Shown here: piece after piece, positions 18,541 through 26,024 of the stretch
Layout: the number at the start of each line of letters is the position of its first letter
Numbering within the stretch: the first letter of the stretch is position 1
Assembly (NCBI GenBank): GCA_008000375.1
Contig: SMOI01000367.1
Location: 1 to 30,154 of the forward strand
Reading direction: 5' to 3'
Length of the DNA stretch: 30,154 bases
Source: Poteriospumella lacustris
Taxonomy: Eukaryota; Sar; Chrysophyceae; Chromulinales; Dinobryaceae
Program-made: the position numbers and the translations under genes
The notes under the pieces: generated by a model
Databases searched by the model: none
Told to the model about the DNA's origin: nothing
Seen by the model: only the letters and a program-made list of their open reading frames with translations

Positions 18541-19086
18541 TTACGAATTAAAAAATAATTTTTTATTTTGTCGATTATGATCTAAAGTAATACAAACACA
18601 ACCTACTAATGCAATTAAAAGAATAACCCCAGCAACTAAGAAATTAACAATGTGATAATTATATAAAACTTGTCCAAAAATTTCAATGTTTGATAAAGTG
18701 TCCACTAAAAAAAGGGTATCAACATTAGCAGAAGTTGATGTAAAAAAAGTATTGTTTAAATAAAATAAAATAAAAACAAAGAAGATATAAATAGAACTTA
18801 CTAAAAAAAAATAAATAAAAAATTTATATTTATTAAAAAAGTTTTTCTTTACTCTAATGTCTAACATCATAATGATAAATAAAAATAAAACTGCAACAGC
18901 TCCTACGTATACTACAACATAAGTTAAAGCTAAAAACTCAACATTAAAAATAAATAGTATACAAGCTGACAAATAAAAGCACAGAATTAAGAATAGAACT
19001 GATTCTACAGGGTTTAATGAAAAACTCGCAAGTAGAGAACAAACTATTAATAAAACACCAAAAAATAAATGTAAAGTTTCTAACAT
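18541..19086 (-). CDS. nad6: NADH dehydrogenase subunit 6
   Basis: Membrane subunit of complex I (ND6/NuoJ). I start it at the ATG at 19086 (181 residues, beginning MLETLHLFF). The longer frame opening at 19128 would run back into tRNA-Pro and adds an untypical polar N-terminus. Five membrane segments are evident, and the conserved ND6 core around LALTYVVVYVGAVAVLFLF (about residues 54-72) contains the pi-bulge region of transmembrane helix 3. It lies between tRNA-Pro and tRNA-Cys. Confidence 0.95.
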   Translation of the reverse strand: MLETLHLFFGVLLIVCSLLASFSLNPVESVLFLILCFYLSACILFIFNVEFLALTYVVVYVGAVAVLFLFIIMMLDIRVKKNFFNKYKFFIYFFLVSSIYIFFVFILFYLNNTFFTSTSANVDTLFLVDTLSNIEIFGQVLYNYHIVNFLVAGVILLIALVGCVCITLDHNRQNKKLFFNS

Positions 19087-19103
19087 AATATGTTTATTCA
19101 AAA

Positions 19104-19176
19104 TCGGAACGATAAGATTCGAACTCATGACTTCCTGTTCCCAAAACAGACGCGCTACCAGCTGCGCTACATTCCG
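19104..19176 (-). tRNA. trnP: tRNA-Pro (UGG)
   Basis: Acceptor CGGAATG/CGTTCCG, D-arm with GCGC stems, anticodon TGG in the loop TTTGGGA, discriminator A. It ends 17 nt before the chosen nad6 start. Confidence 0.94.
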
Positions 19177-19189
19177 TAAACAATATTGA

Positions 19190-19259
19190 TGATAGTAGGA
19201 CTCGAACCTACAACCGCCGGATTATGATTCCAAAATTCAACCAATTAAAATATACCATC
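19190..19259 (-). tRNA. tRNA with CAU anticodon (Met, initiator Met or Ile)
   Basis: Acceptor GATGGTA/TACTATC; anticodon arm TTGGA-ATCATAA-TCCGG with anticodon CAT and A at position 37; T-arm with loop TTCGAGT. The D-arm is weak. A second CAU tRNA lies at 22911-22982. From sequence alone I cannot tell which is initiator, elongator or the lysidine-modified Ile form. Confidence 0.87.
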
Positions 19260-19309
19260 TTATATACTGTTTAAAAAACATTAAACATGCTCTTTTTCTT
19301 AAAAGTATT

Positions 19310-19382
19310 TGGAGATAACCAGAGTCGAACTGATTACTTCATGCTTGCAAAGCATACACTCTACCAAATGAGTTATACCCCC
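19310..19382 (-). tRNA. trnA: tRNA-Ala (UGC)
   Basis: Acceptor GGGGGTA/TATCTCC with two G-U pairs, anticodon loop TTTGCAA with anticodon TGC, T-loop TTCGACT, discriminator A. Confidence 0.91.
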
Positions 19383-19385
19383 TTT

Positions 19386-19456
19386 TACGAACAATGAGAC
19401 TTGAACTCATATAGTCTGCTTGGAAGGCAGAAAATCTACCATTAATTTATATTCGC
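19386..19456 (-). tRNA. trnG: tRNA-Gly (UCC)
   Basis: Acceptor GCGAATA/TGTTCGT, anticodon arm TCTGC-CTTCCAA-GCAGA with anticodon TCC, discriminator A. It lies just downstream of rps4. Confidence 0.92.
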
Positions 19457-19480
19457 AAAAAAAAAACAAATAAAAAAAAA

Positions 19481-21154
19481 TTACCTTCTAAGAAAATTTA
19501 CATTCGCAAATCTTGTTGTAGCCATATTCATTAAAAATGTATCTGAACTGGATAAAAATTTAAGATCCTTAACTACAGCTATATTCTGAATATAATCATC
19601 TAGTTCTAAGAAAGGATAAAACATCCTACGAGTTTTAATATCTTCCATAGCACTTTCAAGATCAAAGTCATTGTTTTTGTATAAATCACAAACTAAATCT
19701 CCTTTAAATAAACGAGTTTCATTCTTAGGAGAATGACCATTTATTGAAAATCTCCCATAATTAATTTGTTGATTCACTTCAGCAACTGATCGAGAATAGA
19801 ACATCGTAAATAAACTATATCGTAAACTATAGTAGTTACTAAAAGCTTTTTCCAGCAAAAAGTCCCAGCGATTGTCTACATCTGTTTTTTTTCGATGATG
19901 AGGTTTATTATATACCATACGGAAAGCTCTATCGAGCTTTACTTGTTTTTTATGCCAAATTCTCTTCCTTATAATCTTTTTCGCCCGCAATTTAATTGGA
20001 AAAGAATTTAAACGTTTATATTTTACAGCTCTTTTAAATACTTTACGAAAACTAAAAGGAAATCGATTTCGACGTTTGAAAATATTTCTAGCAGCTTTTC
20101 TCGATATATCCTTTATTTTTTTATTAAATCTTCTATAAAGTTTTTTAGGCTCAATAAAAGCACGATAAAAAAGTTTACGAGTTTTAAAGTCTGGAAGAGG
20201 ACGTTTCATCTTTTTAAAAAAGTAATCATATATTATATCCCTTTCACTTGATTTAAACTTTTTAGTAAAATATATTTTACGATCAAAAGATCGCAATTTT
20301 GCAAATTTTCTATATCGTCTAAAATAACAATACTGAATATAACGTATAGTTGAAAGAGACTTAGCTAATCTAAATCTTTTTTTTGAAGTACGAGGATAAA
20401 AAGTATATTTTTTTGTTGAAAACTTAAAATTTTTACGATTAGCAACTACAATAAAAGTACGTTTAGGCTTATGCTTAAATACAGATACTTTTTTTTTTTT
20501 AGAATTCTTAAAAGTATTAAGAGTTGAATTGTACTTTTTCAATAACCTCTTTAATTTAAATCTATACCCACGAGATAAATAAGGAGATAAAGAAGTATGA
20601 ATACGCCATCGAAAAATAGGATATTCTTTAATAAAGACACTTGCTTTGTATTTAATACCATATTGAGAATTCGGAACTCCTTTATAAAAAAAATATATTG
20701 GCTTTTTTTGACGATAACGCTGCCCCCAATAATCGTGCTCTTGAAAACCAAAAATCATCCTAACTTGTGGCATACGGTAAAACTTACCATAGTATTTACC
20801 AAAGACCTTATAGTATTCGGTAAACTTCATTTTATAAAGTTCTCCTTTACCCTTTAAATATTTTTGTAAAGGAAACGAGCTATATGGTTTTAAATAGTTT
20901 CGGGTACTCCTATATCTTTTACGTCTAAATACTTTTAAAAGTTTTCTGTTCTTTTTAATTTGCCAAGGACGAAAAAAGTTTGGTCTAAGTTTTAACGAAT
21001 AACTGCGCCTACGTCTACTTCCACTGACTTTTTTCCAATGTTCGTTTGGAGCCTTTGGCGCATTCCAACGAGCACTAGTTTTTCGATCAATGTTTAAGTT
21101 TTGAGTATGACCTAAGCCATAATTATTTTTGATTGCAGCATGTCTATTCGCCAT
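19481..21154 (-). CDS. rps4: Ribosomal protein uS4 with very long basic N-terminal region
   Basis: A 557-residue, very basic protein. The identification rests on an S4-type RNA-binding motif at about residues 450-490: RSVAEVNQQINYGRFSING followed by a KGDLV turn, matching the R-x-x-A-x-Q-x-I-x-x-G-x-x-x-V-N-G pattern of uS4. Bacterial S4 has about 200 residues with some 90 before this motif; here about 450 residues rich in Lys, Arg, Phe and Tyr precede it and about 65 follow. No frameshift is visible. It lies 2 nt after orf334, which is also basic. I am fairly sure of the S4 domain, but cannot say what most of the N-terminal part does. It may be an expanded rRNA-binding extension. Confidence 0.8.
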   Translation of the reverse strand: MANRHAAIKNNYGLGHTQNLNIDRKTSARWNAPKAPNEHWKKVSGSRRRRSYSLKLRPNFFRPWQIKKNRKLLKVFRRKRYRSTRNYLKPYSSFPLQKYLKGKGELYKMKFTEYYKVFGKYYGKFYRMPQVRMIFGFQEHDYWGQRYRQKKPIYFFYKGVPNSQYGIKYKASVFIKEYPIFRWRIHTSLSPYLSRGYRFKLKRLLKKYNSTLNTFKNSKKKKVSVFKHKPKRTFIVVANRKNFKFSTKKYTFYPRTSKKRFRLAKSLSTIRYIQYCYFRRYRKFAKLRSFDRKIYFTKKFKSSERDIIYDYFFKKMKRPLPDFKTRKLFYRAFIEPKKLYRRFNKKIKDISRKAARNIFKRRNRFPFSFRKVFKRAVKYKRLNSFPIKLRAKKIIRKRIWHKKQVKLDRAFRMVYNKPHHRKKTDVDNRWDFLLEKAFSNYYSLRYSLFTMFYSRSVAEVNQQINYGRFSINGHSPKNETRLFKGDLVCDLYKNNDFDLESAMEDIKTRRMFYPFLELDDYIQNIAVVKDLKFLSSSDTFLMNMATTRFANVNFLRR

Positions 21155-21156
21155 AA

Positions 21157-22161
21157 TTACCCCCTTCTTTCAGAGCCTGAATCATTATTTGGCACTGAAG
21201 TGTTTTTTTTTGTTTTAACACCTTTTGAGCCTTTAGATTGTTTTGGTGCTTCTGATATTTTAGGTACTTTTGGTTCCTTAGATTTTTTAACAGTCTTTGA
21301 CTTTTTCGACCTTTTTACTATATCAGTATCTTCAGGCTGCTCACGAATTTTGGGTACCTTTAGTCCTTTTGAAGGAGTCTTCTTCGAAATCTCAGAATCC
21401 TTTAACGGCTTAGAATCTTTCTTAGGATCCTTCGGCACCTTTGGACCCTTAGGATCCTTTTTTGGGAGCTTTTCTTTACGATCCTTACGATCACTTGAAC
21501 GCTCTTTTGGCTTTTTATCACTACGATCCTTAGGCTGGACACGCTCCTGAGGATTTTTTGAGCCATCCTCTTTTTTTTTCTTCTTAACCGGAGATTTCGG
21601 ATTTGAAGTTTGGTCTTTAACAGAACTAATAACTTGCTCAGGATTGTCAGACACAACCCGATTTTTACTAAGTAGTTTGTCTTCCACAGCAATAGGAAGA
21701 TCTGCAGTCAGCGGATTAACTAAATCCAAGGAAAAATTTTTATTTTCAGTTAACATAATTTTGTTTACACTCTTGAAAGATTTTAAACGCATCTTTCCTG
21801 CGTGTTTAATCACAAGATCTAAATGCTTTAATCTACGATTTATATTTTTTGCTATAGAAGCTTTCACATTTCGCTTCTGATTCTTTAACAAAGAATGAAA
21901 AAATTCTTGTACGGGTTTGTAATAACGACTCCTAACCCATTCATCAACTTTAAATGGAGTACTGCCTTGTGTTTCTTGTCTATATAGAATAGGTTTTATC
22001 CTTATCAATTTAGACCTATAAAACTTTGAAATACGATATTTGCGCGCTACAGCTTTTTTTAAACGCTTAAATTTTGGCCGTTTCAAGTTAAGAATTCTAG
22101 CATTAATGTGCTGAACACTTCTAGTTTTTAAATAGGTTTTATATTTAATAAAATTTTTCAT
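21157..22161 (-). CDS. Basic protein of unknown family with Lys/Pro-rich repetitive tail (orf334)
   Basis: A 334-residue product. Residues 1 to about 130 are basic, helical-looking and perhaps RNA-binding. From about 185 to 334 the protein consists almost entirely of Lys, Pro, Ser, Asp and Glu, with irregular repeats such as KVPK (three copies, near 241, 268 and 298) and KDPK; it must be disordered. The DNA under it shows matching short repeats (CTTAGGATCCTT twice near 21420-21460). Its place directly before rps4 (2-nt gap) and its basic N-terminus suggest a divergent mitochondrial ribosomal protein. In related mitochondrial genomes rps2, rps8 or rpl6 can sit near rps4, but I see none of their motifs, so I leave it unnamed. 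Confidence 0.7.
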   Translation of the reverse strand: MKNFIKYKTYLKTRSVQHINARILNLKRPKFKRLKKAVARKYRISKFYRSKLIRIKPILYRQETQGSTPFKVDEWVRSRYYKPVQEFFHSLLKNQKRNVKASIAKNINRRLKHLDLVIKHAGKMRLKSFKSVNKIMLTENKNFSLDLVNPLTADLPIAVEDKLLSKNRVVSDNPEQVISSVKDQTSNPKSPVKKKKKEDGSKNPQERVQPKDRSDKKPKERSSDRKDRKEKLPKKDPKGPKVPKDPKKDSKPLKDSEISKKTPSKGLKVPKIREQPEDTDIVKRSKKSKTVKKSKEPKVPKISEAPKQSKGSKGVKTKKNTSVPNNDSGSERRG

Positions 22162-22193
22162 GCAACTTATTTATAACTACTTCTAAAAGAAAT

Positions 22194-22266
22194 TGCTTTG
22201 AGTTGGAATCGAACCAACCAAGAAATGATTTTCAGTCATTCGTGAAAACCGCTTCACATCCAAAGC
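22194..22266 (-). tRNA. trnF: tRNA-Phe (GAA)
   Basis: Acceptor GCTTTGG/TCAAAGC, D-stem GTGA/TCAC, anticodon arm AATGA-CTGAAAA-TCATT with anticodon GAA, T-arm GTTGG-TTCGATT-CCAAC, discriminator A. It lies between atp9 and orf334. Confidence 0.93.
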
Positions 22267-22327
22267 TAAAAAAATAATTGACGGTAGGTGTTCTTATATT
22301 TTTACTTTTAAGAAAATTAAAAGAAAA

Positions 22328-22814
<487 letters not shown>

Positions 22815-22885
22815 CAGAAGAAGAAGGACTTGAACCTTCATTGATGAATTTGGAATTCATTATTCTACCATTAAAATATACTTCT
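22815..22885 (-). tRNA. trnW: tRNA-Trp (CCA)
   Basis: Acceptor AGAAGTA/TTCTTCT with one mismatch, anticodon arm ATGAA-TTCCAAA-TTCAT with anticodon CCA, discriminator G as normal for tRNA-Trp. A CCA rather than UCA anticodon reads only UGG, which fits UGA being a stop in this genome. Confidence 0.91.
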
Positions 22886-22910
22886 GATTATTACAACAGT
22901 AAAAAACTAT

Positions 22911-22982
22911 AAGATAACGTGCGAATCGAACGCACATACATCGGATCATGAGTCCAAGATTTTACCATTAAACTAGCTATCC
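22911..22982 (-). tRNA. tRNA with CAU anticodon (second copy; Met, initiator Met or Ile)
   Basis: Acceptor GGATAGC/GTTATCT with G-U pairs, anticodon arm TTGGA-CTCATGA-TCCGA with anticodon CAT, T-arm GTGCG-TTCGATT-CGCAC. Position 37 is G, unusual because tRNAs reading AUN codons normally have A there. Identity among Met and Ile forms is unresolved. Confidence 0.85.
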
Positions 22983-22984
22983 AA

Positions 22985-23059
22985 AACATTCTTTAGGAAT
23001 CGAACCTAAAACCTGCGGCTTAGAAGGCCAACGCTCTATCCAAGTTGAGCTAAGAATGC
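22985..23059 (-). tRNA. trnR(ucu): tRNA-Arg (UCU)
   Basis: Acceptor GCATTCT/AGAATGT, D-stem GCTC/GAGC, anticodon loop CTTCTAA with anticodon TCT, T-loop TTCGATT. It reads AGA and AGG. Confidence 0.92.
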
Positions 23060-23099
23060 TTTTAACAATTCTAGAAATATCCTAAGAAAAAATGAATGC

Positions 23100-23174
23100 T
23101 GGTTGAGACAGGGATCGAACCTGTGACATTTTCATTAAAAGTGAAACGCTCTTATCCAACTGAGCTACTCAACC
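23100..23174 (-). tRNA. trnK: tRNA-Lys (UUU)
   Basis: Acceptor GGTTGAG/CTCAACC pairs fully, D-stem GCTC/GAGC, anticodon arm TTTCA-CTTTTAA-TGAAA with anticodon TTT, discriminator A. First recognised gene of the minus-strand block, facing the divergent spacer. Confidence 0.95.
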
Positions 23175-23417
23175 TGGGTTTGAACGGCTACACTAGTATA
23201 CAAACTTTCTTGTGAAAACACAGTCAAACCACTACGCCACAAACAGACATAAACGTGCGTCATTGGACCTATAAAAATCAAACATAGTTGCGCCGAAAAC
23301 CAGGTTCAGTAAAAAAGTAAATTCGTAATTATCTATAACTGAAATTAAACTACTCTATATCTAGATTACAGAAAAAGTAACAGTAATACCTCAGAAAATC
23401 TTGTTACACGTAGGATT

Positions 23418-23482
23418 ATTTACTAGTTATTTACTGATACTTTCAACAAGCCGTAGGCTTATCTTCTGTTCATTTACTGATA
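23418..23482. repeat. Cluster of ATTTACT-type short repeats with hairpin
   Basis: ATTTACT occurs three times. ATTTACTGATA is present at 23429-23439 and again at 23472-23482, preceded by a close copy, ATTTACTAGT. Between them AAGCC-GTA-GGCTT (23448-23460) forms a 5-bp hairpin. Iteron-like arrays with hairpins occur at some origins; the role here is speculative. Confidence 0.45.
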
Positions 23483-23488
23483 ACTATA

Positions 23489-23504
23489 CCCCCTTTAAAG
23501 GGGG
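23489..23504. repeat. Perfect 16-nt GC-rich palindrome
   Basis: CCCCCTTTAAAGGGGG is perfectly self-complementary and is the longest run of C and G in the surrounding AT-rich spacer. It could be a protein-binding site, a strand-initiation hairpin or a mobile GC cluster. Confidence 0.6.
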
Positions 23505-23635
23505 AACACCTAGTATCGATCCGAGCCTGTGTTTTTTAATTTAAACTTTTGAAAAATATTAAAAAAAAAACTTTCTATTTAAATTCTTTTTGAATTTCCT
23601 AGCTTTTTAATCTTAGCGGGTATGTAATCAGAACA

Positions 23636-23740
23636 CTTTGGAGAGAACTCGTTAAAATATTGCACAACAATTAGTTTTGTCTTCTATTTATAGTGTTTAG
23701 GCTAAAAACCTTTTATGAAATTACGACTCTCTCTTTTCTA
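23636..23740 (-). repeat. Left copy of a diverged inverted repeat
   Basis: CTTTGGAGAGAACTCG (23636-23651) matches, as reverse complement, 30137-30152 exactly. After 55 weakly similar nt, 23707-23738 matches the reverse complement of 30050-30081 at 29 of 32 positions. The spacing between the two cores is 55 nt in both copies. Read on the minus strand, this copy has TAG where the other has ATG, plus two more in-frame stops, so it is not a protein gene in its present form. Confidence 0.65.
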
Positions 23741-24449
23741 TTTTTTTTGTATTTTATTTAACTAAAGTTGACTTTATGTTTGTTTGTCCGTGCTTTTTTG
23801 ATATCTTTAGCATGCTTTTTTTGTGTTTAATAAAAATGTTTTAAAATATAAAAAATATAGTAATGTAAATCAACATCTAAAAAAATCTGTATAACATTTT
23901 TTGGATTTTACTTGTCGTTTAATTATCAGAGGTTTAACTTTTTTTATTTTTTTAAGAATTAGCAGATATTATAAATCATTTTTTGTGTTGAAAGTTCATT
24001 AAGCTGTACAGTATTAGTGTTGGTTGATATATACATCGTATTGTACTTACATTTAAACGAATTATTGGTACAAAATTCAATCTTATTTGAATGGGGCAAT
24101 TGATGTTGTGTTTCTTTTTTTTTGAACTTTTGAGATTTCAGTAGAGGTAGCTCAAAAAACAGTAAGTGACAGATAATAGTTTATAAATTTTTATAAAAGT
24201 ATGATCTGTATAAATTTTTGATGAAGACAAAACTTTTTTGAATTTTAAACATAAAGTATGGAAAGTTTTAAAGGTATTTGTTTGAAAAAATTTAACAACA
24301 TTAAATAATTTTTGAACAAATATCTTTAACTGTATTTAAAAGTTATAGGTTCAATGGACGAATATTTCTACTGCTACCGTTGTCTTGTCAACGATCAATT
24401 CTTATATTAAAGCTAGTACTTGTAGAGTAGTGTTTTTTAATAACAGTTC

Positions 24450-24845
24450 ATGTCTAATTTTCAAAAATTAAATGCATTCTTAAGTACTGATTTTGGCTTT
24501 AAAAAATATTCAAAAATTTATTTTAAAAACAAGGCCGGTTATAATATCAGGCACCCTTTAGTTGTTATCAAGCACAAAGATGTTGAGCATGTTGTTAATT
24601 CATTAACCTCAATCTCTGAAGCTAGAGCAATTGTTTCTGGTGAAACAGGGTCAAAAACTTTAAGATCTGAAGTTAATGACTTTATTAACTATAAAGTATT
24701 AAACACTTCATATCAAGGAGATCGTCATGAAAAAAATCTTCCTGTAAGAGGTCAACGAACTAAGACTAATGGTAGAACAAGTAAAAGTCGATCTCTTTCT
24801 TTATTTTTTTTAGAACGTAATACTGCTGAGGCTACTGAAAAGTAA
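24450..24845 (+). CDS. rps13: Ribosomal protein uS13
   Basis: Small-subunit head protein that contacts the P-site tRNA and uS19. The 131-residue product has a divergent N-terminus but the diagnostic C-terminal block at about residues 91-112 (YQGDRHEKNLPVRGQRTKTN, then GRTSK). The next gene is rps11, the pair being conserved from the bacterial alpha operon. It is the first plus-strand gene after the divergent spacer, so it is probably near the start of the rightward transcript. Confidence 0.92.
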   Translation: MSNFQKLNAFLSTDFGFKKYSKIYFKNKAGYNIRHPLVVIKHKDVEHVVNSLTSISEARAIVSGETGSKTLRSEVNDFINYKVLNTSYQGDRHEKNLPVRGQRTKTNGRTSKSRSLSLFFLERNTAEATEK

Positions 24846-24954
24846 AGCTCTATTGTATCTTTTGAAGAAATTAAAGAAATGTTCTTTTTTGTATATACGG
24901 TAATTCTGGTTGAATATACAACTCTAATAAAAAAGGATTTAATAATTTTGTAAT

Positions 24955-25905
24955 ATGAAAAATAAAAAGTGGAAATTAAAATTTTATAAAAAAAAAGAAA
25001 AGCCTACTATAGTCTTTAAAAAAGCTATAAGTCCTTATAAAGCAACTTATGTAAAAAGTTTTAATCTTTTTAATAGAAAAATAATTATTAATAAGTGGCT
25101 TACCTTATGCGCATTAAAGATTAGAGATAGTCTTACTAAGCATAATAAGGCTTTAGCTGTAAATATTAACATTAGGAAAATTAAAGCTCTAAGCAGAAAT
25201 ATTGGTCTAACTTTAAATTTATTATCAAGAAGAAGACTAAATTTAGTTAGGTTTTTTGGGAAAGGTGTTAAGTTTAAAAATAAATCGTTAATACATATAG
25301 TTAATCATAGAAGAAGATTAAATCGTCGAAATGAAAAAAAATTATTTTTAATACAACAAAGTCAATATGTACTTGCGCGGTCTTCGTATCTTGTATTACA
25401 TATTAAAGTTGTTTTTAATAATGTTTTTTGTCATTTAACTGATAATAACGGGAGGACTATTTTTCCAGTAAAAACAGGTCCTTCTTATGGTATTAAGATG
25501 TCAAAAATAAATATTAAATTAAATTTAGAACGCTTTTTATCTGCTTATACTCACGATTTAATAAAGAATATAGCGGGTAAAAGTAAAGGTCCTATTAAAA
25601 ATTTTCTTCTTAATATAACTTCTCCTAAAAAATATCGAAGACGAATTCTATTTTCTTGTAAAAATTTTGTTGTCAAAAAGTTTGTTAAAGCTCAATTAGA
25701 GTCACGATCATTAAAGTCAAAAGTTCTTACTACTAATTTGAGAAACTTTTCATCTGCTAAAAATTTTTTATTAAATGTTGGTAGACAGAGAAGAACTCCA
25801 ATGGCTTATACTAATTTAGTAGATAGTAAACCTTTTAATGGGTGTAGACAAATTGTTTTATTAAGAAAGAAACGAATGAAGTTGTTTTTTTACAAAGTTA
25901 GGTAA
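24955..25905 (+). CDS. rps11: Ribosomal protein uS11 with long N-terminal extension
   Basis: Small-subunit platform protein. The product has 316 residues against about 130 in bacteria. The family domain starts near residue 146 with LHIKVVFNNVFCHLTDNNG, which matches the HI-x-x-x-x-NN-T-x-x-x-x-T-D-x-x-G pattern. It ends with a DSKPFNGCRQ motif equivalent to the bacterial PHNGCRP near the C-terminus. The first 145 or so residues are basic and unmatched, and an insertion sits inside the family domain. It follows rps13, as in the alpha operon, after a 109-nt gap. Confidence 0.88.
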   Translation: MKNKKWKLKFYKKKEKPTIVFKKAISPYKATYVKSFNLFNRKIIINKWLTLCALKIRDSLTKHNKALAVNINIRKIKALSRNIGLTLNLLSRRRLNLVRFFGKGVKFKNKSLIHIVNHRRRLNRRNEKKLFLIQQSQYVLARSSYLVLHIKVVFNNVFCHLTDNNGRTIFPVKTGPSYGIKMSKINIKLNLERFLSAYTHDLIKNIAGKSKGPIKNFLLNITSPKKYRRRILFSCKNFVVKKFVKAQLESRSLKSKVLTTNLRNFSSAKNFLLNVGRQRRTPMAYTNLVDSKPFNGCRQIVLLRKKRMKLFFYKVR

Positions 25906-25931
25906 CTTTTATTAAACAACAAATGTTTTAA

Positions 25932-26018
25932 GGAATTGTGGCTGAGTGGCTTAAAGCGCTAATTTGCTAAATTAGAGTGTATTTTTTTGCACCGTGGGTT
26001 CGAATCCCACCTTTTCCC
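25932..26018 (+). tRNA. trnS(gcu): tRNA-Ser (GCU)
   Basis: Class II cloverleaf with a long variable arm. Anticodon arm CTAAT-TTGCTAA-ATTAG with anticodon GCT; T-arm GTGGG-TTCGAAT-CCCAC. The acceptor GGAATTG/CTTTTCC has two T-T mismatches. It ends 6 nt before the nad1 start. Confidence 0.9.
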
Positions 26019-26024
26019 GTTATT

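Larger units (their letters stand above)
23175..24449. other. Divergent intergenic region, candidate control region
   Basis: About 1,275 nt lie between tRNA-Lys (minus) and rps13 (plus), the only large spacer with genes leading away on both sides. It holds no long ORF, no complete tRNA and no rRNA signature that I recognise. It contains a GC-rich palindrome, an adjacent hairpin, repeated ATTTACTR motifs, and a diverged inverted copy of sequence at the right end of the window. The left third is mixed in composition; the right two thirds are T-rich. Bidirectional promoter and/or replication origin functions are inferred from gene orientation. Confidence 0.5.

Noticed and set aside
19087-19128. 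Longer nad6 start at 19128
   Set aside because: It would run into tRNA-Pro (19104-19176) and adds 14 untypical residues.
21140-21692. ORFs on both strands overlapping the orf334 tail
   Set aside because: They are frame shadows of a repetitive Lys/Pro region; orf334 has the longest frame and abuts rps4.
23180-23262. Possible tRNA on the minus strand beside tRNA-Lys
   Set aside because: A D-arm-like GTAGTGGTTTGAC and a T-loop-like TTCAAAC occur, but neither a T-stem nor an acceptor pairs properly.
23175-24449. Search for rRNA, RNase P RNA or 5S rRNA in the divergent spacer
   Set aside because: None of the universal rRNA core strings, the RNase P P4 motif or the 5S loop motifs were found. The GAGAGAACTCG string resembles part of bacterial 23S rRNA, but the flanks do not continue the match.
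25977-26024. Longer nad1 start at 25977
   Set aside because: This sequence is the 3' half of tRNA-Ser(GCU); the ATG at 26025 fits the family.
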